Below the pieces are notes generated by a model. The model was given only the letters and a program-made list of their open reading frames with translations, made no database searches and had not been told where the DNA came from. 64,000 nt of DNA from Nomia melanderi (lineage: Eukaryota > Arthropoda > Insecta > Hymenoptera > Halictidae), in contig NC_134999.1 of the NCBI RefSeq assembly GCF_051020985.1, forward strand, positions 28,677,160-28,741,159, given 5' to 3'. A program made the translations under genes and the position numbers. Position 1 is the stretch's first letter. Each line of letters starts with the position of its first letter. Below are positions 25,583 through 38,589 of this stretch, piece by piece.

Positions 25583-25830
25583 TTAATCCTTTACACTCGA
25601 TTTATTTTCAATGTTATTGGGCGTAAACTTGTACATATTTTTGCGAAAATGAATTAAAATAATTTACAGCGGTAGAATTCAACGTTTTATATTTATTTTA
25701 TTCGTTATTATTATAACAAGATTTAATTTTTATAATCTTTTAAAGTGTGCTACTTTTTAAAGTACCACAAATAAAGTATAACAAATTTGTATTACCATTT
25801 CCAGCATGACATACGAGTGTAAAGGGTTAA
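25583..25830 (+). mobile_element. MITE family A
   Basis: TTAATCCTTTACACTCGA at the left and CGAGTGTAAAGGGTTAA at the right; 248 bp. It retains the internal GTGCTACTTTTTAAAGTACCAC palindrome region. It is the most intact copy besides the one at 16.4 kb. Confidence 0.8.
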
Positions 25831-26021
25831 TATCTATCAAAAACTTCGAATATAAGTGTTCAACAATACTATTTTACAAACATTCCAAAAAATAGTCATT
25901 CTTTTTTTACCGTTACCGTTATTCTGATTGATAAATTTTCCAGACATAAATAATCGAATGTCAGTTTTTTTAGAGACAATGAAATAGACTATACAATAAA
26001 TGTCTATAAACCTAGTGTTAA

Positions 26022-29000
26022 AGAATAACAAAACTTATTGCTCGCCCGCCTTGTACTCGGAACAGTCCAAGTATAATGTATGTTTTAGTGCTGACTGATT
26101 AAAACGTTTAATACCCCTAATCATTAACTCTGGCACGTCAGTTAATTATGCAGAATGGACACTAAATTTCTTCGTCCCCTTTACTGGTCACCGGAATGAG
26201 TCCGGAATTCGAAGTCCGTACTTCGAAATTCTTGTTCTTGCGTAACTCGCACGTTTTTTCATCGTTTCTTGCCGAGCGGATCGAACCAATCGTTCACAAT
26301 TCATTTGGCTTCTGCCTCGTGACTACGTCGACAAAAAAATCACTTAATGCAATCCGCGTTTTAATTGATTCCTTCCGTATACGCCGTGTTAATATATGAT
26401 ACTTATACGCGATGGTTTATATTTAAAGAGTATCGTGCAATATAAAAGATAGGTGTGGTTCATATTTCCTTCTGTTGAATAAGTGTATTTATTTATATTT
26501 CACACATGACGCAAGGTTTGTGACGAAGTAGTTTTGGTCGTTTATGTTTCATGTATATTACTTCTACTATTTTGCATGTGTCGTTTATAAACACTGTATT
26601 TTCTGTTGTTATCATTATAACAAACGATAATGATATTAGCCATTTTCACGTGTTGTTTTTATTTATACAGTTTATAATTTGTATTGGTTATATGAAATAT
26701 TTTTATGGAAGTTATAGGAAAATTTGTCATTAATTTGAATTATTTCGTATTTTCTACAGTAGTTTATTCCTCGTGTCACCAGAAAATGAATTATGATTAA
26801 TTAAAAGAAGTAACAGTCTTTATTAACACATTTTATTTATTCTGTTAAATAGTTTGCGTTTAATTGGTTTGTATGTTAGTTGCTTTTCCATTACGATTTA
26901 ATAATTTCAGTTAGAACACTTCATAATTAAATTATAAAAGTTTCTAAAGGTATTCATTATATAGGTAATGAACAATAAATAAATTAGGAAAATCAGATTC
27001 ATTCATATTACTGTTAAATTATATCTATTGAATACTTTCTAATATACCACGTAGTTCTCAAAGTCAATCAGAAGTACTTTCAATTAAATTAACATAAAGT
27101 CTGTATAATATAAATTAATAAAATATTAATGAAAATTCTTTTTAATTGTAACTTGTAATGTATAATAATATCAATAACAAGATATTCTTACTTATACTAA
27201 CATTGAAGAAAACAATTTAAGCATCTTCTTCATTATGAAAAAGCAGCTAGATATCAGTTGCATGAGTAAAGCAAGAATAAAAAAACATGATACTAGGAAT
27301 CTCGTTGTTGGTGTCACCTAGTGCCTCATCTCTTAAGCAATCTTGTTCTATCTGTTTGCAGGCATGCACTTTGTATGCATTTTCTTAAGAATTCTCTACT
27401 GTGAACGTCGAGCGTTTAAATACACAGTAATATATTCTTTCGATTGAAAGAAGCATTCTGAAACGTTCGTGTTCTCTTTAATGATGCAAAAATCCATTTA
27501 TTATTTCTTAGATGCTATTAAAATATAATTTAATTCATACTGAGCAAGAATATTATTATAACAAGATTTAACTCTAATATTCTCATTTCAGGATAAAATT
27601 ACTTGTATTGATTTCTTTATATATTTTAAGTTAGACGTATATATAAACCTTTACTCCCATTATTAAAAAGAAATTTTTACTTATATAAAAAGAACACTGA
27701 AATTTTTCACTTAAATTAGAAAATTATTACTATTTAAAGTTGGTTACATTATTTTCATATAACGTGGAATAAAATTATTCTTATGAACTACTAAAGTCAT
27801 GTTCCTCAATATTTTACAATTTCTTTTACTAAAACTATTGCACGTGCATCAAGTTAATCATATGTAAATATATGATACGTACATATCCTTTTTTCAGATT
27901 TAAAGCTAATACATTAATAATGAAGGGATGCTTGATTTAAATAATGTTTCATTTCTTTTCATGAATTCACAAATTATGTGTAATATAATATAGTAAATAT
28001 ATTAATAAATTTATATAAAATATATTTATAAATTAATGGTTTATATATTGAATAGTATTATTGTTATAAATATTTAATATATTGAAAAATCTATATATTA
28101 TATATCTATAAGTTAATTGCTTATATATTGATTAATGTTATTATAATATATATATATATTTTTTTTATTTTTTTAATTGTGCTATATTCACTAGGAACGT
28201 CCGACTAGAAAATCAAGCACATGGAACTGATATTGACGCCTAGTCTTAGAATGTTCGTAGACCGTTATCAGTATGTTTAGCATTCAGCGTGCATAGAAGG
28301 AAACGCGTGATTAGGCGATGCTAATCAGTGACGCGAATACGTTCTGCTAAATTTTATTCACCGTCGTTAGTGTAACCTTCAGTACTGTGTCATTCGCACG
28401 AAGTATGAAAGTTAATAGAGTTTTCTGGGTAATGCCAATAAACATATACAGATCTGAATATTAATTTCAGTATTCACTATTCAAGTTCATGTAGGATAAA
28501 TAAAAAACTATATAAATTTAATACAACACTGGATATGTTAAAAAATTACAAAAAAATGTATCAAATATTATATAGAGACAGAAATCAAGTACAAACATTG
28601 AAGTTAATATTTAAAACAAGTTACTGTGTTATATTGGAAACTGTCAATGAACAAACTAGCAAATTCGTTGTGAAAAATTATTTCAATTGTCATTTATTAT
28701 GTACGATTCCAGTATAGCGTAATATTTTTAGTGAAAGAAGCATAACTATATGAGAAATATTTACAAAAAGCGCCTATCCCAATTACTAAATTTAACAGTA
28801 AACGTACCAGCACTTTTGCCGCTGATCATATTTTTGCAAAAGATATACAGATGATTACTGATTTAGTAATACAAAGCCAATGCACAAAATATTTATAATA
28901 CATAATATTTGAAATTATATACTTTTATTTGTTTTTAACGGAAACGGAAAACTATAGATGTATTTTCTTATTTGGAAGTACTCATTTGATCAGGCGTGGT

Positions 29001-30887
29001 ACATCTATTGTTAAATAACGAACTTCTGAGAAAAAATGGAGCTTAAGAATATAAACGTCCCAAAAAGCAGATTAAAGTGGATGTTTTCCCGGGAAAAAAT
29101 AATTTCATTGATGAAAAACAAAATTTAGGTATACTTGATATATATTAGTGACAGTTTTGAATAATTTTTAATACTTTCGGGAAAAACATTCTTTTTATAA
29201 AAGCAAAATAGTGAAGTTTCGTTACATCTTGACGCCTTCATTTTGTAAACTAGTTCATAGGTTCATGTAAGATGTATATTTACATAACACAGTAGCTTTG
29301 AAGAACGTAACCACTGCGTTACATCAGGGTTACCTGTATTAATATTCATACGTATAAGTGCTAACTTTGCCCACTACTGCATAAAATTTCATTGAAAAAA
29401 AGGCGCATCAGCACTAGAACCACCGAGTAGTCAGACTGCTTGTAAAATTCTTATATAAACTGTAGAAACATATTTGTTGATTCTCAGTTGATTTATATTT
29501 TAGTTTACGTGTTTCTGAATTAATTCATTTAATAATTCCTCAAAAAATCATCTGTATCTTTTCAATAAATTAATCGAAAACTTCGTTTTAACTTATCCAA
29601 CAGTTTTAGTATTAATACTTGGGTGCATACAAATAAATACTAATAGTATACTAGTTCAGTTAGAAAATACAAAAATATTGTATACAATATTTTATGTATC
29701 GTATTATACATTTATACAATATTGACATAATATGCAGAAAAATATTCGTTTTGGAATCAAATGCTTGATTAACAATTAAAGTGAACCTACAACATGAGTT
29801 TTATACATTTACAGAAATTTGAAAAAATATATGATAACCAAATCCTAGCCAATAGCCAAAATTATATTAAATTTACAAAAATTGTTGTAGATTTATGAAC
29901 AGAAATATATTATCTAAAATATAGCTTACAGATTTATCAACATCTCAATTATAATTTTTTATAAACATTTGAAGCTAATTCTTTGGGGTAAAAATAGGTT
30001 TTTGCACCTCCAATGCTTCCCATTTCCACAATAATTAAAATTTCGAAAAGTGCCTACACTACATATTAAATAATATATTTCTGTTCATAAACCCACACAA
30101 ATTTTTATCTTCGGATGTTTCAGTTGCTTGCAATCGAGTCGACTAACAATGGATGTTTTATGAAATGATGTTCCGAAGCCAGCGAATAGCTTCGCCATTT
30201 TGTAACATTTTAGCTGACAAAAAGTATAAATATAAATTAAAAGGTTACAATTACACACCCAGAAGAAATCGAAAGCTTTTAGTTAATAGTTATTGACAAA
30301 GAAATTCCTAAAGTTCACCTATATTTAGGACATCTCTAACTGGTATCCTCGCTTAATAATAATCCACACAAACGATCGATACTGTTCCAAATAATGAATG
30401 AAAAAATGTGCTGATAGTAAAGGGAATTCCAGTAGAGTGAATTTAATGTTAAGAGATACCTGCCTTGTCGCCAGTGTTACGTGCATACTGGACTTCGAGG
30501 TCAGTCAACTGCAACGCGATGCAATCTGTGCATTTGCATGTTCATCGTGGACTTAATGCGTGAATCCTTTCTACGCGTTTCGATTTACAACGATCTCTGC
30601 TATCTGTTCACATTCTATTCCGTGTTTTTAAACGGTGATGCACGGCCGCTCTTTAAATATATCAATTCAACAATTCGTTCGTCGAGAAATATGCGCCACT
30701 GCACACCAAGGTCACTAAAGTGCAATGCTATGCAACGCGTGCATTCACGTGCACGTACTCTGTCGAAAGTTATTCACTTCCTAGACACGTAATCTGTGAT
30801 TTCGTAGAACCAATTTGGAATTTCTGGGATGCAGAAATCCTATTGAGACAAAGGGAAGCTAGAAAAATTAATAACCTATATTTCTGT
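26022..30887. other. AT-rich stretch with two GC-richer patches
   Basis: 28190-28400 contains a TGATTAGGCGATGCTAATCA inverted homeodomain-like pair. 30480-30800 is GC-richer with no recognisable protein. Otherwise nothing seen. Confidence 0.55.
28027..28160 (+). repeat. AT-only tandem duplication and TA run
   Basis: A block like TTATAAATTAATGGTTTATA at 28027 recurs about 80 bp later as CTATAAGTTAATTGCTTATA. It is followed by a TA dinucleotide run at about 28146-28159. Confidence 0.6.
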
Positions 30888-31070
30888 CCGAACCGTTTGC
30901 ACGCGATTCATTTTCAATGTTGTTGAGCGTAAACTTGTATTTATTTTTAGGGGAATAGATTAAAGTATTTGCAGCGATAGAATTTAACGTTTTATATTCA
31001 TTTTGTTTATTATTATCATTATAAGATTTCATTTTTATAATTTCTTGAAGTGTGGTATTTTTTAAAACAG
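30888..31070 (+). mobile_element. MITE family A, right end lost
   Basis: Starts ACCGTTTGCACGCGATT and follows the family through the TATAATTTCTTGAAGTGTGG region, then diverges. The TTAA at the left is mutated and the right terminal repeat is absent. Confidence 0.65.
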
Positions 31071-33029
31071 TTTCTAACGTTCTGTAATTAATTAGTTAAT
31101 TTGAATTATTGTTAGTAAATAATTTAAACTAGTATTTTTTGTATTGTCTCTACCCTGTACAATTGTACACTCTCAAGCTTCTCATAAATGTGTAAAAGTC
31201 AACAATCTAGTAATTGCGTTTTCGATCATAAACGCGTCTTCTTTCTTCCAGAAACAAACGGCTAACGAGATTCCATCGAGGTACGAAGGCCAACATGTCC
31301 CGTTTCTATTCTAAGCTAATTGTAAGCATGGAATTCAGTTCTATCGGATTCTCCATGAAAGGTGAACCATTTTGTATGACAAAGGGAAATTTCACAGCAG
31401 CCATCGTGTTCTTTAAATGTGATTGAACACTGCAATACAAAGTGTCCCATTATACCAGGAACTCGTAAATAGTTACAAAAGAAACTTTAAGAAAATTTAT
31501 TTCTCCTTTTCAAAGAAGTTCTGTGTTCAGTGTACGTGAACATTTACTTTGAAGGTTACATATTCACAGTAGCAGTCTTTCGTATATCCTTACGTACAGT
31601 AAATTATGTTTTTTTATTCATTACTGTAATTTATAGTTCTCAATGATTGTTATTTATAACTTGTTTTCATATTTCTTATGTTTTACATATTCTGTTCTTT
31701 TCCCACTTGTGTTTTATTAGTCCTACCTCTTAATTGCAACTTATAATCAATCAAAGTATTAGATATTTAGACAGATATTTTTGTATTTGTTACATATGTT
31801 ATGTTTCATATTTATTACAGACAGATATTTTAATGCGATTAAGAGTTAACGAAACCCATTCGGCCACGTCTCAGGAAATTTACATTTGTGTCATCATTGA
31901 GTCTGAAACCTGTGTAGCAAGTCGTTAACAGCGTCATTTGCAATTCATTCCTGTTTCATATTGGAACGATTAACTGTTTCTTTGTAGTTTATGCGTAATT
32001 TATAGTGATGACACCGAAGTTGTTTTGCATATTGATTTTAACTTTTACGACTTCAAACAATCATGCCCCTTTAAGTTGTTAAAAATCTGAAGTTATATAT
32101 TAGCGAACATTACTGTATAAACAATTAGACACTCTAAAAAAATTCTTATAGGAATATTCTTTGCATTAAAAAAATATTATAATACAAAACACTGCAGAAT
32201 TTTACGCGAGTAGTACATACTCAAAAATTCTTCACTATTGCATAGAATTAAGAAATTTCTCATAATTAAAACAGATTTTTATTTACTTTTTGTCTTGTGC
32301 AATTATTAATAGAATATGTTCTATTTGCTTCGTGATACGTAATTTTTACTAAAAAATTATGACCTTCTCGTCCATTCTGCCAACGACAATAAATATATCC
32401 ATTACACAACTAACTCCTACGGAATGTAATTATTATTTTCAAAAAATTACCAAAAATGTCTTTTAAAAAATATTTCAGATTTATAGGGATTATGGAGACG
32501 GTGTATAGGAAATATCTTACGTTTCTCCTGTTTTCTTTCACACTTAAACCGTTAAACTAAAGTCCTGGTAGTGTAAAATAAAGCGACCAAGATTGCAACC
32601 ATACTCGCTTGCCAATTACGAGACTGGCTTCTGACAATGAGCCAACAATGTGCGGAGTTTCTCATGACATTCAGCACCGTAATTTCTTTCACCATTGTCT
32701 AACTAGTGGGAGTCGCGACACGAAAAGAGTGAGACTCTCATCGTCTGCGTTGGTGAACCGAAAAAAGAAGCAGATCGGTACGGTGCTACCAGGTGAATTT
32801 TCTGCGTTTTTCTTGGAATAACTTTCTTCTGGGATTCGTGTTCTATCCTCTAATATTTGCGTACAATTAACAAATATGGAACCATAACTTCTACTTTCGC
32901 AAGCACTTCTATCGAAAAGTATTAACAGGAGAACAACATTGTGTTATATATTTATAGTGATATAACATAAGTATAGTTTTTTATAATAATATATGTAATA
33001 AATTTTATAAGAATGTATGTAATGAAATA
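31071..33029. other. AT-rich stretch
   Basis: Nothing secure. 32600-32830 is GC-richer and contains a possible exon-like unit discussed in the findings. Confidence 0.5.
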
Positions 33030-33116
33030 ATAAACATCTGTTATTTTTTTGATATTCACAAAAAGAAGAAATCAGAAATGGGTCATTTTGATTCGTCTGC
33101 TAGTTTTAGTGTTCAT
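33030..33116 (+). mobile_element. MITE family C, right part only
   Basis: Reads AAGAAGAAATCAG, GGGTCATTTTGATTC and GCTAGTTTTAGTGTT, as in the copies at 51.1 and 63.5 kb. The left end is not recognisable. A similar right-end remnant lies at 47780-47842. Confidence 0.6.
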
Positions 33117-34292
33117 GTTGAAGAAACATGAATTCATCCTTATTTTTTAAACTAATATTTTAATGTATTCCAAGATATGAGAAAACATTATTTTCAACAA
33201 ATATAATATTGTTTAAAATAAGAGCACAGTATTTCGTCTTTTAAGAATAGAGAAAGGGGATTATTTTCACTCTAAAAATTAGTTACCACCATCTTTCGCT
33301 AAATATTACCACGTAACTTTATTACGTAATGTGAGACCATACGTTCCCACGCACATAAAATTGCTGTATTCGATTCGTGAACATTCTGTTATTCATTGTC
33401 TTGGTATATAACCATTTTTGTACATGTAAGTGTACTTCCATTCAAATACAAGTAATTAACATGTGGATGTAATTAGGAAATAATTTATATATTATGAACA
33501 CAATTATTCTATTGACATTTTAGGTTTCTCAGTGACAAAAGGATTGTGTTCATTTTATAAACAATCTTTCTCATTCACTATTGAAATGAACGCTAAATTA
33601 TGTAACTACTTACCGAAGAAAAGTAAAATAATTAAATTATGTTGTTATACACATTCATCAAAATTGAGTTCGAGCGATACGTCACCAAGAAAATTAATTT
33701 TTAAGTTTGTGCAAAAAATAATGTCACCCGAATCTAGGTGACATGAAATGCAAAGTGTAATCATTTGCTAAATAACGTTTATGAAATTCAGTATTCGTCA
33801 AATTAACGAGTTCCGTAAACTTAGTGTTCATATGATTGTTTTCTATCACTAATGAATTTTATTTTTTCCCATGGTAACTGAAGCATCAAGCTATTTATTT
33901 TCCGAAATATTGTGGCGTTTCATACAAGGAGCTGTTCCATATTAGGCGCCGTTACCCTATTAGAACGTTTGATGTTCTTGGTGTCATATATGTGAATATG
34001 TATCTAGGTGACTTTTCACGTCTGGGTACGAGCATGTGTCGCCGCGCGTTCCCCCGGTTGCCATACAAACAATGCGCGCCGGAAGTCAGGCACCGAAACT
34101 TTAATTGCTCAAGTCTCGAAACCGAAGCCTCGAACTGCGAAATGGTACAAGACTTTCCAATTTCTTTTCGCATGACGAATTTGTCCGTTTCCGGTTATAT
34201 TGTTCTTGCTCGATGTACCGTGGCTAATATCAAATATGTGATACTGAAATTACAGAAACGTATGTTCCAGGACCTAGACGAAATATAATAAT

Positions 34293-34459
34293 TTAACCTC
34301 TTGCTCTATGATCTATTTCATAACAATCGCCAATACAACTACTTTGTCGTTAACGATTTAGTAGAAAAAGAAACAACTTTTAATAACACTTAGATTTTTC
34401 AAATTCAGTTGAAAATTTTTGTCACGAGTATGACACGATATTGAAGGTCAATGGGTTAA
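34293..34459 (+). mobile_element. MITE family B, internally deleted
   Basis: TTAACCTCTTGCTCTATGAT at the left and ATTGAAGGTCAATGGGTTAA at the right; only 167 bp. The right TTAA doubles as the left TTAA of the family E element that follows. Confidence 0.7.
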
Positions 34460-34653
34460 CCTTGTTTTTACCGAGGATATCAAAAGACGCCTTCGCAAAT
34501 TTTAACTTAAAGTCATTTTTATGAACATCTATTTTCTGAACATTGTAGGAAAAATAGAGAAATCAATTGAGGGAAATGATTAAATTTAGAAAATAATTTT
34601 CAGCTGAAATTTTGAAAGATAGCTTCTGACATCTTCGGTAAAAGTAGCATTAA
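34456..34653 (+). mobile_element. MITE family E
   Basis: TTAACCTTGTTTTTACCGAG, then ATATCAAAAGACGCCTTCG; it ends TCTTCGGTAAAAGTAGCATT then AA. 198 bp. It shares its left TTAA with the family B element before it. Confidence 0.7.
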
Positions 34654-36166
34654 ATTTTAAAACGATTATTTTTGGTAATACGTCTTGGTGGCGGAAGTAT
34701 TTTCATTGCGTACTTATTAAATATTAAATACCACTGTATATATTTTTAAGAAACGTTATAGAAACGAACTTGCATACAGTTTATTATAATTGCACAAGGA
34801 CAAAATTTCTTCCAAGTATCTCTTCTATCATTACAAAAGTTAATAGGTTTTACTATTGTATTGCCATATTACTATTGTATTTGCTAATAAGGCTCGACTA
34901 GTATCAATTTTTAACAATATACACATTTTGCGACATATATTTATTAATTCATAGTATAATTCTTATATACCTGCAAATTGCTAAATTGACTTAAATCATT
35001 TATTTGGATACTACATCAACACTTTCATATAAATAATTTTAAACATTTCTTTTCGTATATATGGGCATCACGATATAGAAAACTGATATTGAAAACTGAA
35101 AACTGAAAACTGATTTCGTTCCTATCGATTAAACACTTTGAATTTATTACTTAGAAACCTTCTCCTGCAATCACACAAACCACGCGGTAAAGTAATTAAC
35201 GTTTATTTGCACATATACGTGCAGCCGGTTGCACAAGTTTCATGCAAAGCAGAACTCGATACGTTTGGAATTCATTAAGAATCTATTTTCAGAGACGAGA
35301 AAAATGGCTCGTGGACAACAGTTGTATATGGTAATCGCTGCGAAGTTGTAGGAATTGCTTTCACCGGTGCCGCCAACGAAGTAAATTTTGCACAGATAAA
35401 TACACAGGGCGGCGAGAAAATCGCGTAATACGTTATGCTTTTTGTCAACCGTATCCCATTGCGACGAGCACACGAAAAAAGAAACAAAACTTTCGTACAT
35501 CAGTGTAGCTATTTATATTTTTTTAGATATCGATGTCGAGTTATCGTATTTTATGTATGTAATTATAAAAACTGAAGGTTGAAAAATAATTTTATATATA
35601 AACACGACGAACATATATGATAATTAATTTATTTTTAAACTGTTTATATGATCAAATATTTTTCATATGTAATATTAATATGAATCTGTTTATTCATTAC
35701 TAATAAACGTCATTGCGTAGAATATATAGGTGTGCACTTCATAATAAAAATCTTAGATAAATATAGAGAAATATTTATACAGAATACACTCGAATAACAT
35801 GGCATACGAAGGAAAAGCGATCTCTTATGAAAATATAAGAAACAAAATATGCAATAAAATTTGTTTATCTAATATTCAATTTTCGAGATAATTTAATTTT
35901 AAAGTTCATTATGTGTGCATACTGCTCCGACTAATTGTAAGATACGATTTTCTCTGTAATACACATCTATTTTGTTTATATTATAATAATATAATTTTAG
36001 TATTATATATTTAATAAATTTAATCGTATCTTATATTGTGTACTGCATATGAACTTGTATTGGAAGAATGAAATTATTAAATATAGGTTATAGAAGTCAC
36101 AAAAAATTCATAAGAATAATTTCATAGGCGCCTTAAAGTACAAATACTAATTTTACGTCACCGAAG

Positions 36167-36403
36167 TTAACCCCTTGACTACAATATTTTGACTACAATT
36201 TTAAACTGAATTTATCAAATGTAAGTGTTATTTAATTTTTTAAAATATTAATTAAATACTAGATTTCTATTATCAATAATTAACCTTTGAAGTAAACGTA
36301 GCCATAGGACAAGCATCAGCACTTTTTCTTTTCCTAATAAATTATCGTCAAAACGCAGTTGTATTGATTTTAGTTAGGAAATAAATCATACGCAAAGGGT
36401 TAA
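36167..36403 (-). mobile_element. MITE family B, minus orientation
   Basis: TTAACCCCTTGACTAC and CATACGCAAAGGGTTAA at the ends; 237 bp. Read on the minus strand it follows family B (ATGATTTATTTCC, then AATTTATTAGG). Confidence 0.7.
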
Positions 36404-37982
36404 CCAAATAATTTTAAAACAGTTCAATAAAACATGGTGCATCGGTACCTAAAGAGTGAGTATCATTTTACAGCATTCCGTGTAAATCAATAATAATATC
36501 TTATCATTTGACGTCTTCCGGTATCTTTCAACTGATATATATTTTCAATAGGATCCTACATTCAGTATATATGCGTGAATATAAAAATTCTAACTTGGTC
36601 CATGGTATTGACGTATTTGATTTAATGGTAACCTACTCATTAATGTGACACTCATAAATATTTAAATATCCTTACGAAACTTTATTTAAGCACGTATTAT
36701 GAGCGTAATATTTCAAAATGGTTGCAAATCTTATTTTCCTCGCACTTTGTTTTCCATTGCTTTTTAATATCCATTCATCTTCTCGTTTATAAATGCTAAC
36801 CTCTTATTGGAATATGCAACTTCACCACCAGACGTGAATACAATACGTTCTCCATTTCCTGGTCAAAATAAAATTGTTTTCAGAAATAAAATCTTTGTTC
36901 GAATATTCGTCTCAAAATTTCTTTCGTCAGAAGTTTCTTCTACCAGGTTTTGTAAACTTGTGACAGAGCTTTAATTGCTTAACTTCTTTGTTTATAAAAG
37001 TCATTTAATACAGTGTCTTATATTGTACTTAATTAGAACTTTTGTTTATGAGATATAGCACAATAAATAATATTATAATATATCACACAATATTATAATA
37101 TATCGAATATTATTAAATTCCCACCTTTTATTAGTATTTTAATGTATTTTCGAAATAATGTCCCAACACAAAATCTATATTTATATCACATAGTTCTGTT
37201 AGGATAATTTTCTAAACATTCCTAGAATCACCTTCCACACACAAGGTCTCACATTATCCTACTCTAAATTCTAGTTTCAATTTATTTTCGTTCATATTCT
37301 CCTCTCATTAATTCCTGTGGTATTTGTATCATAACACTCCCTTCTCCCTAATATAGTGTGACACGTCAATTCATCAACTGTTAGATCGTAACTTATAGAA
37401 ATCTTTCAAAATCGAAGCAATTTACTCGACGAAATAGAATATCAAACATTACGATGCTCCACAGCCATTAGCTTTTAACATTCTGTGTTCTATAAATCTT
37501 AATAAGATTTTACTTATTCAATAAATCATGAAAATTAATTTTTAAATCTAGTGAAATTATTATCCTGTGACTGACTAATGGTTGGCGCGTTCAATGAGAA
37601 TGTAATTAAAGTTAAAGGATTTATTGTACACGGAATTTCAAATGATTCATGCATGATTTCTCATAAAAATGATTTCTTAAAGATTTCTTACGACCTTTGT
37701 GGTATTGTAAGCATGAAACTACAATAGAAACCCTCATATTCAAGCACCTATTGTAAATATCATTCTACTATTCTAATATCTAAACGTTTTATTATTCGAA
37801 CAGAATGTATCTCAGTAATAAATGATTCGTCTAAACGAACCCATGATTTAGTATGACACTCCATATTGCTAAGTGTATCAGAATAAATTCATGTAATTCA
37901 ACAAAATGACTGGTTTTAATTTATTGATATTTTCAAAGCATTGTATATCCAAAATGATTTTGAAAATAAATAGTTTCATTTA

Positions 37983-38205
37983 CTAACACTAGGTTAACGG
38001 ACATCAATTGTACAGTTTGTTCTACTGTTCTTAGAAAATTTAATATTCGTTCACTTAGATTTTGCAGATTAGAGGTTTAAAAGTAGACAATAAGCATACA
38101 CATTTGCATAACTGTATCGATTAAAAGTGTCCCAAATATTTTCCAAATAATGTTTATAAAGTTCAATATTCAATAAATTGACTTGTTCCGTAAATCGAGT
38201 GTTAA
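37983..38205 (+). mobile_element. MITE family D
   Basis: CTAACACTAGGTTAACGGAC at the left; CTTGTTCCGTAAATCGAGTG, then TTAA at the right; 223 bp. Right-end remnants occur at 33775-33830, and an inverted left end at 25930-26021. Confidence 0.75.
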
Positions 38206-38589
38206 ATACTATAACAAATATCTGGAAAAATTACAATATATATAAGGATTACATATCAACCCTAATAAATATTCGGTAATTCTATTGTTAACAACCAAAA
38301 AGTTATGAAAGAAATAAACATTTAAATAGCCTTCACGGTATTCACTTAAATAAATTACACCACTTGAATAAACTTAAATAAATTTACATTTATCATAAAA
38401 GCTGATCACCTTATTATTGAAAGGAAACTTTTAGGCGAATACTTTGTTTTCCTGTTAATTCCTACAAGGAAATCTTGTTTCCATCATTCGAAGAATTGAA
38501 TACTATATCAAATATTTCTTTGCATCATCGGCTTCGCAAAGTAGTAAAATAGAAATTCCAAGTTTAAACTATCTACAACTCGTTACTAT

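Larger units (their letters stand above)
34654..38589. other. AT-rich stretch with scattered elements
   Basis: Apart from the family B copy at 36.17 kb and the family D copy at 37.98 kb, only short AT-driven frames. An 86-codon minus frame at 35240-35500 is not recognisable. Confidence 0.5.

Noticed and set aside
33998..34288. 96-codon plus frame starting MYLGDFSRLG
   Set aside because: Opposite strand is also open, no motif, and it ends at a MITE. It may be regulatory, but not supported as a gene.
35240..35500. 86-codon minus frame with ATG
   Set aside because: Two minus-strand frames are open over the same bases and neither has a recognisable domain or splice signals.
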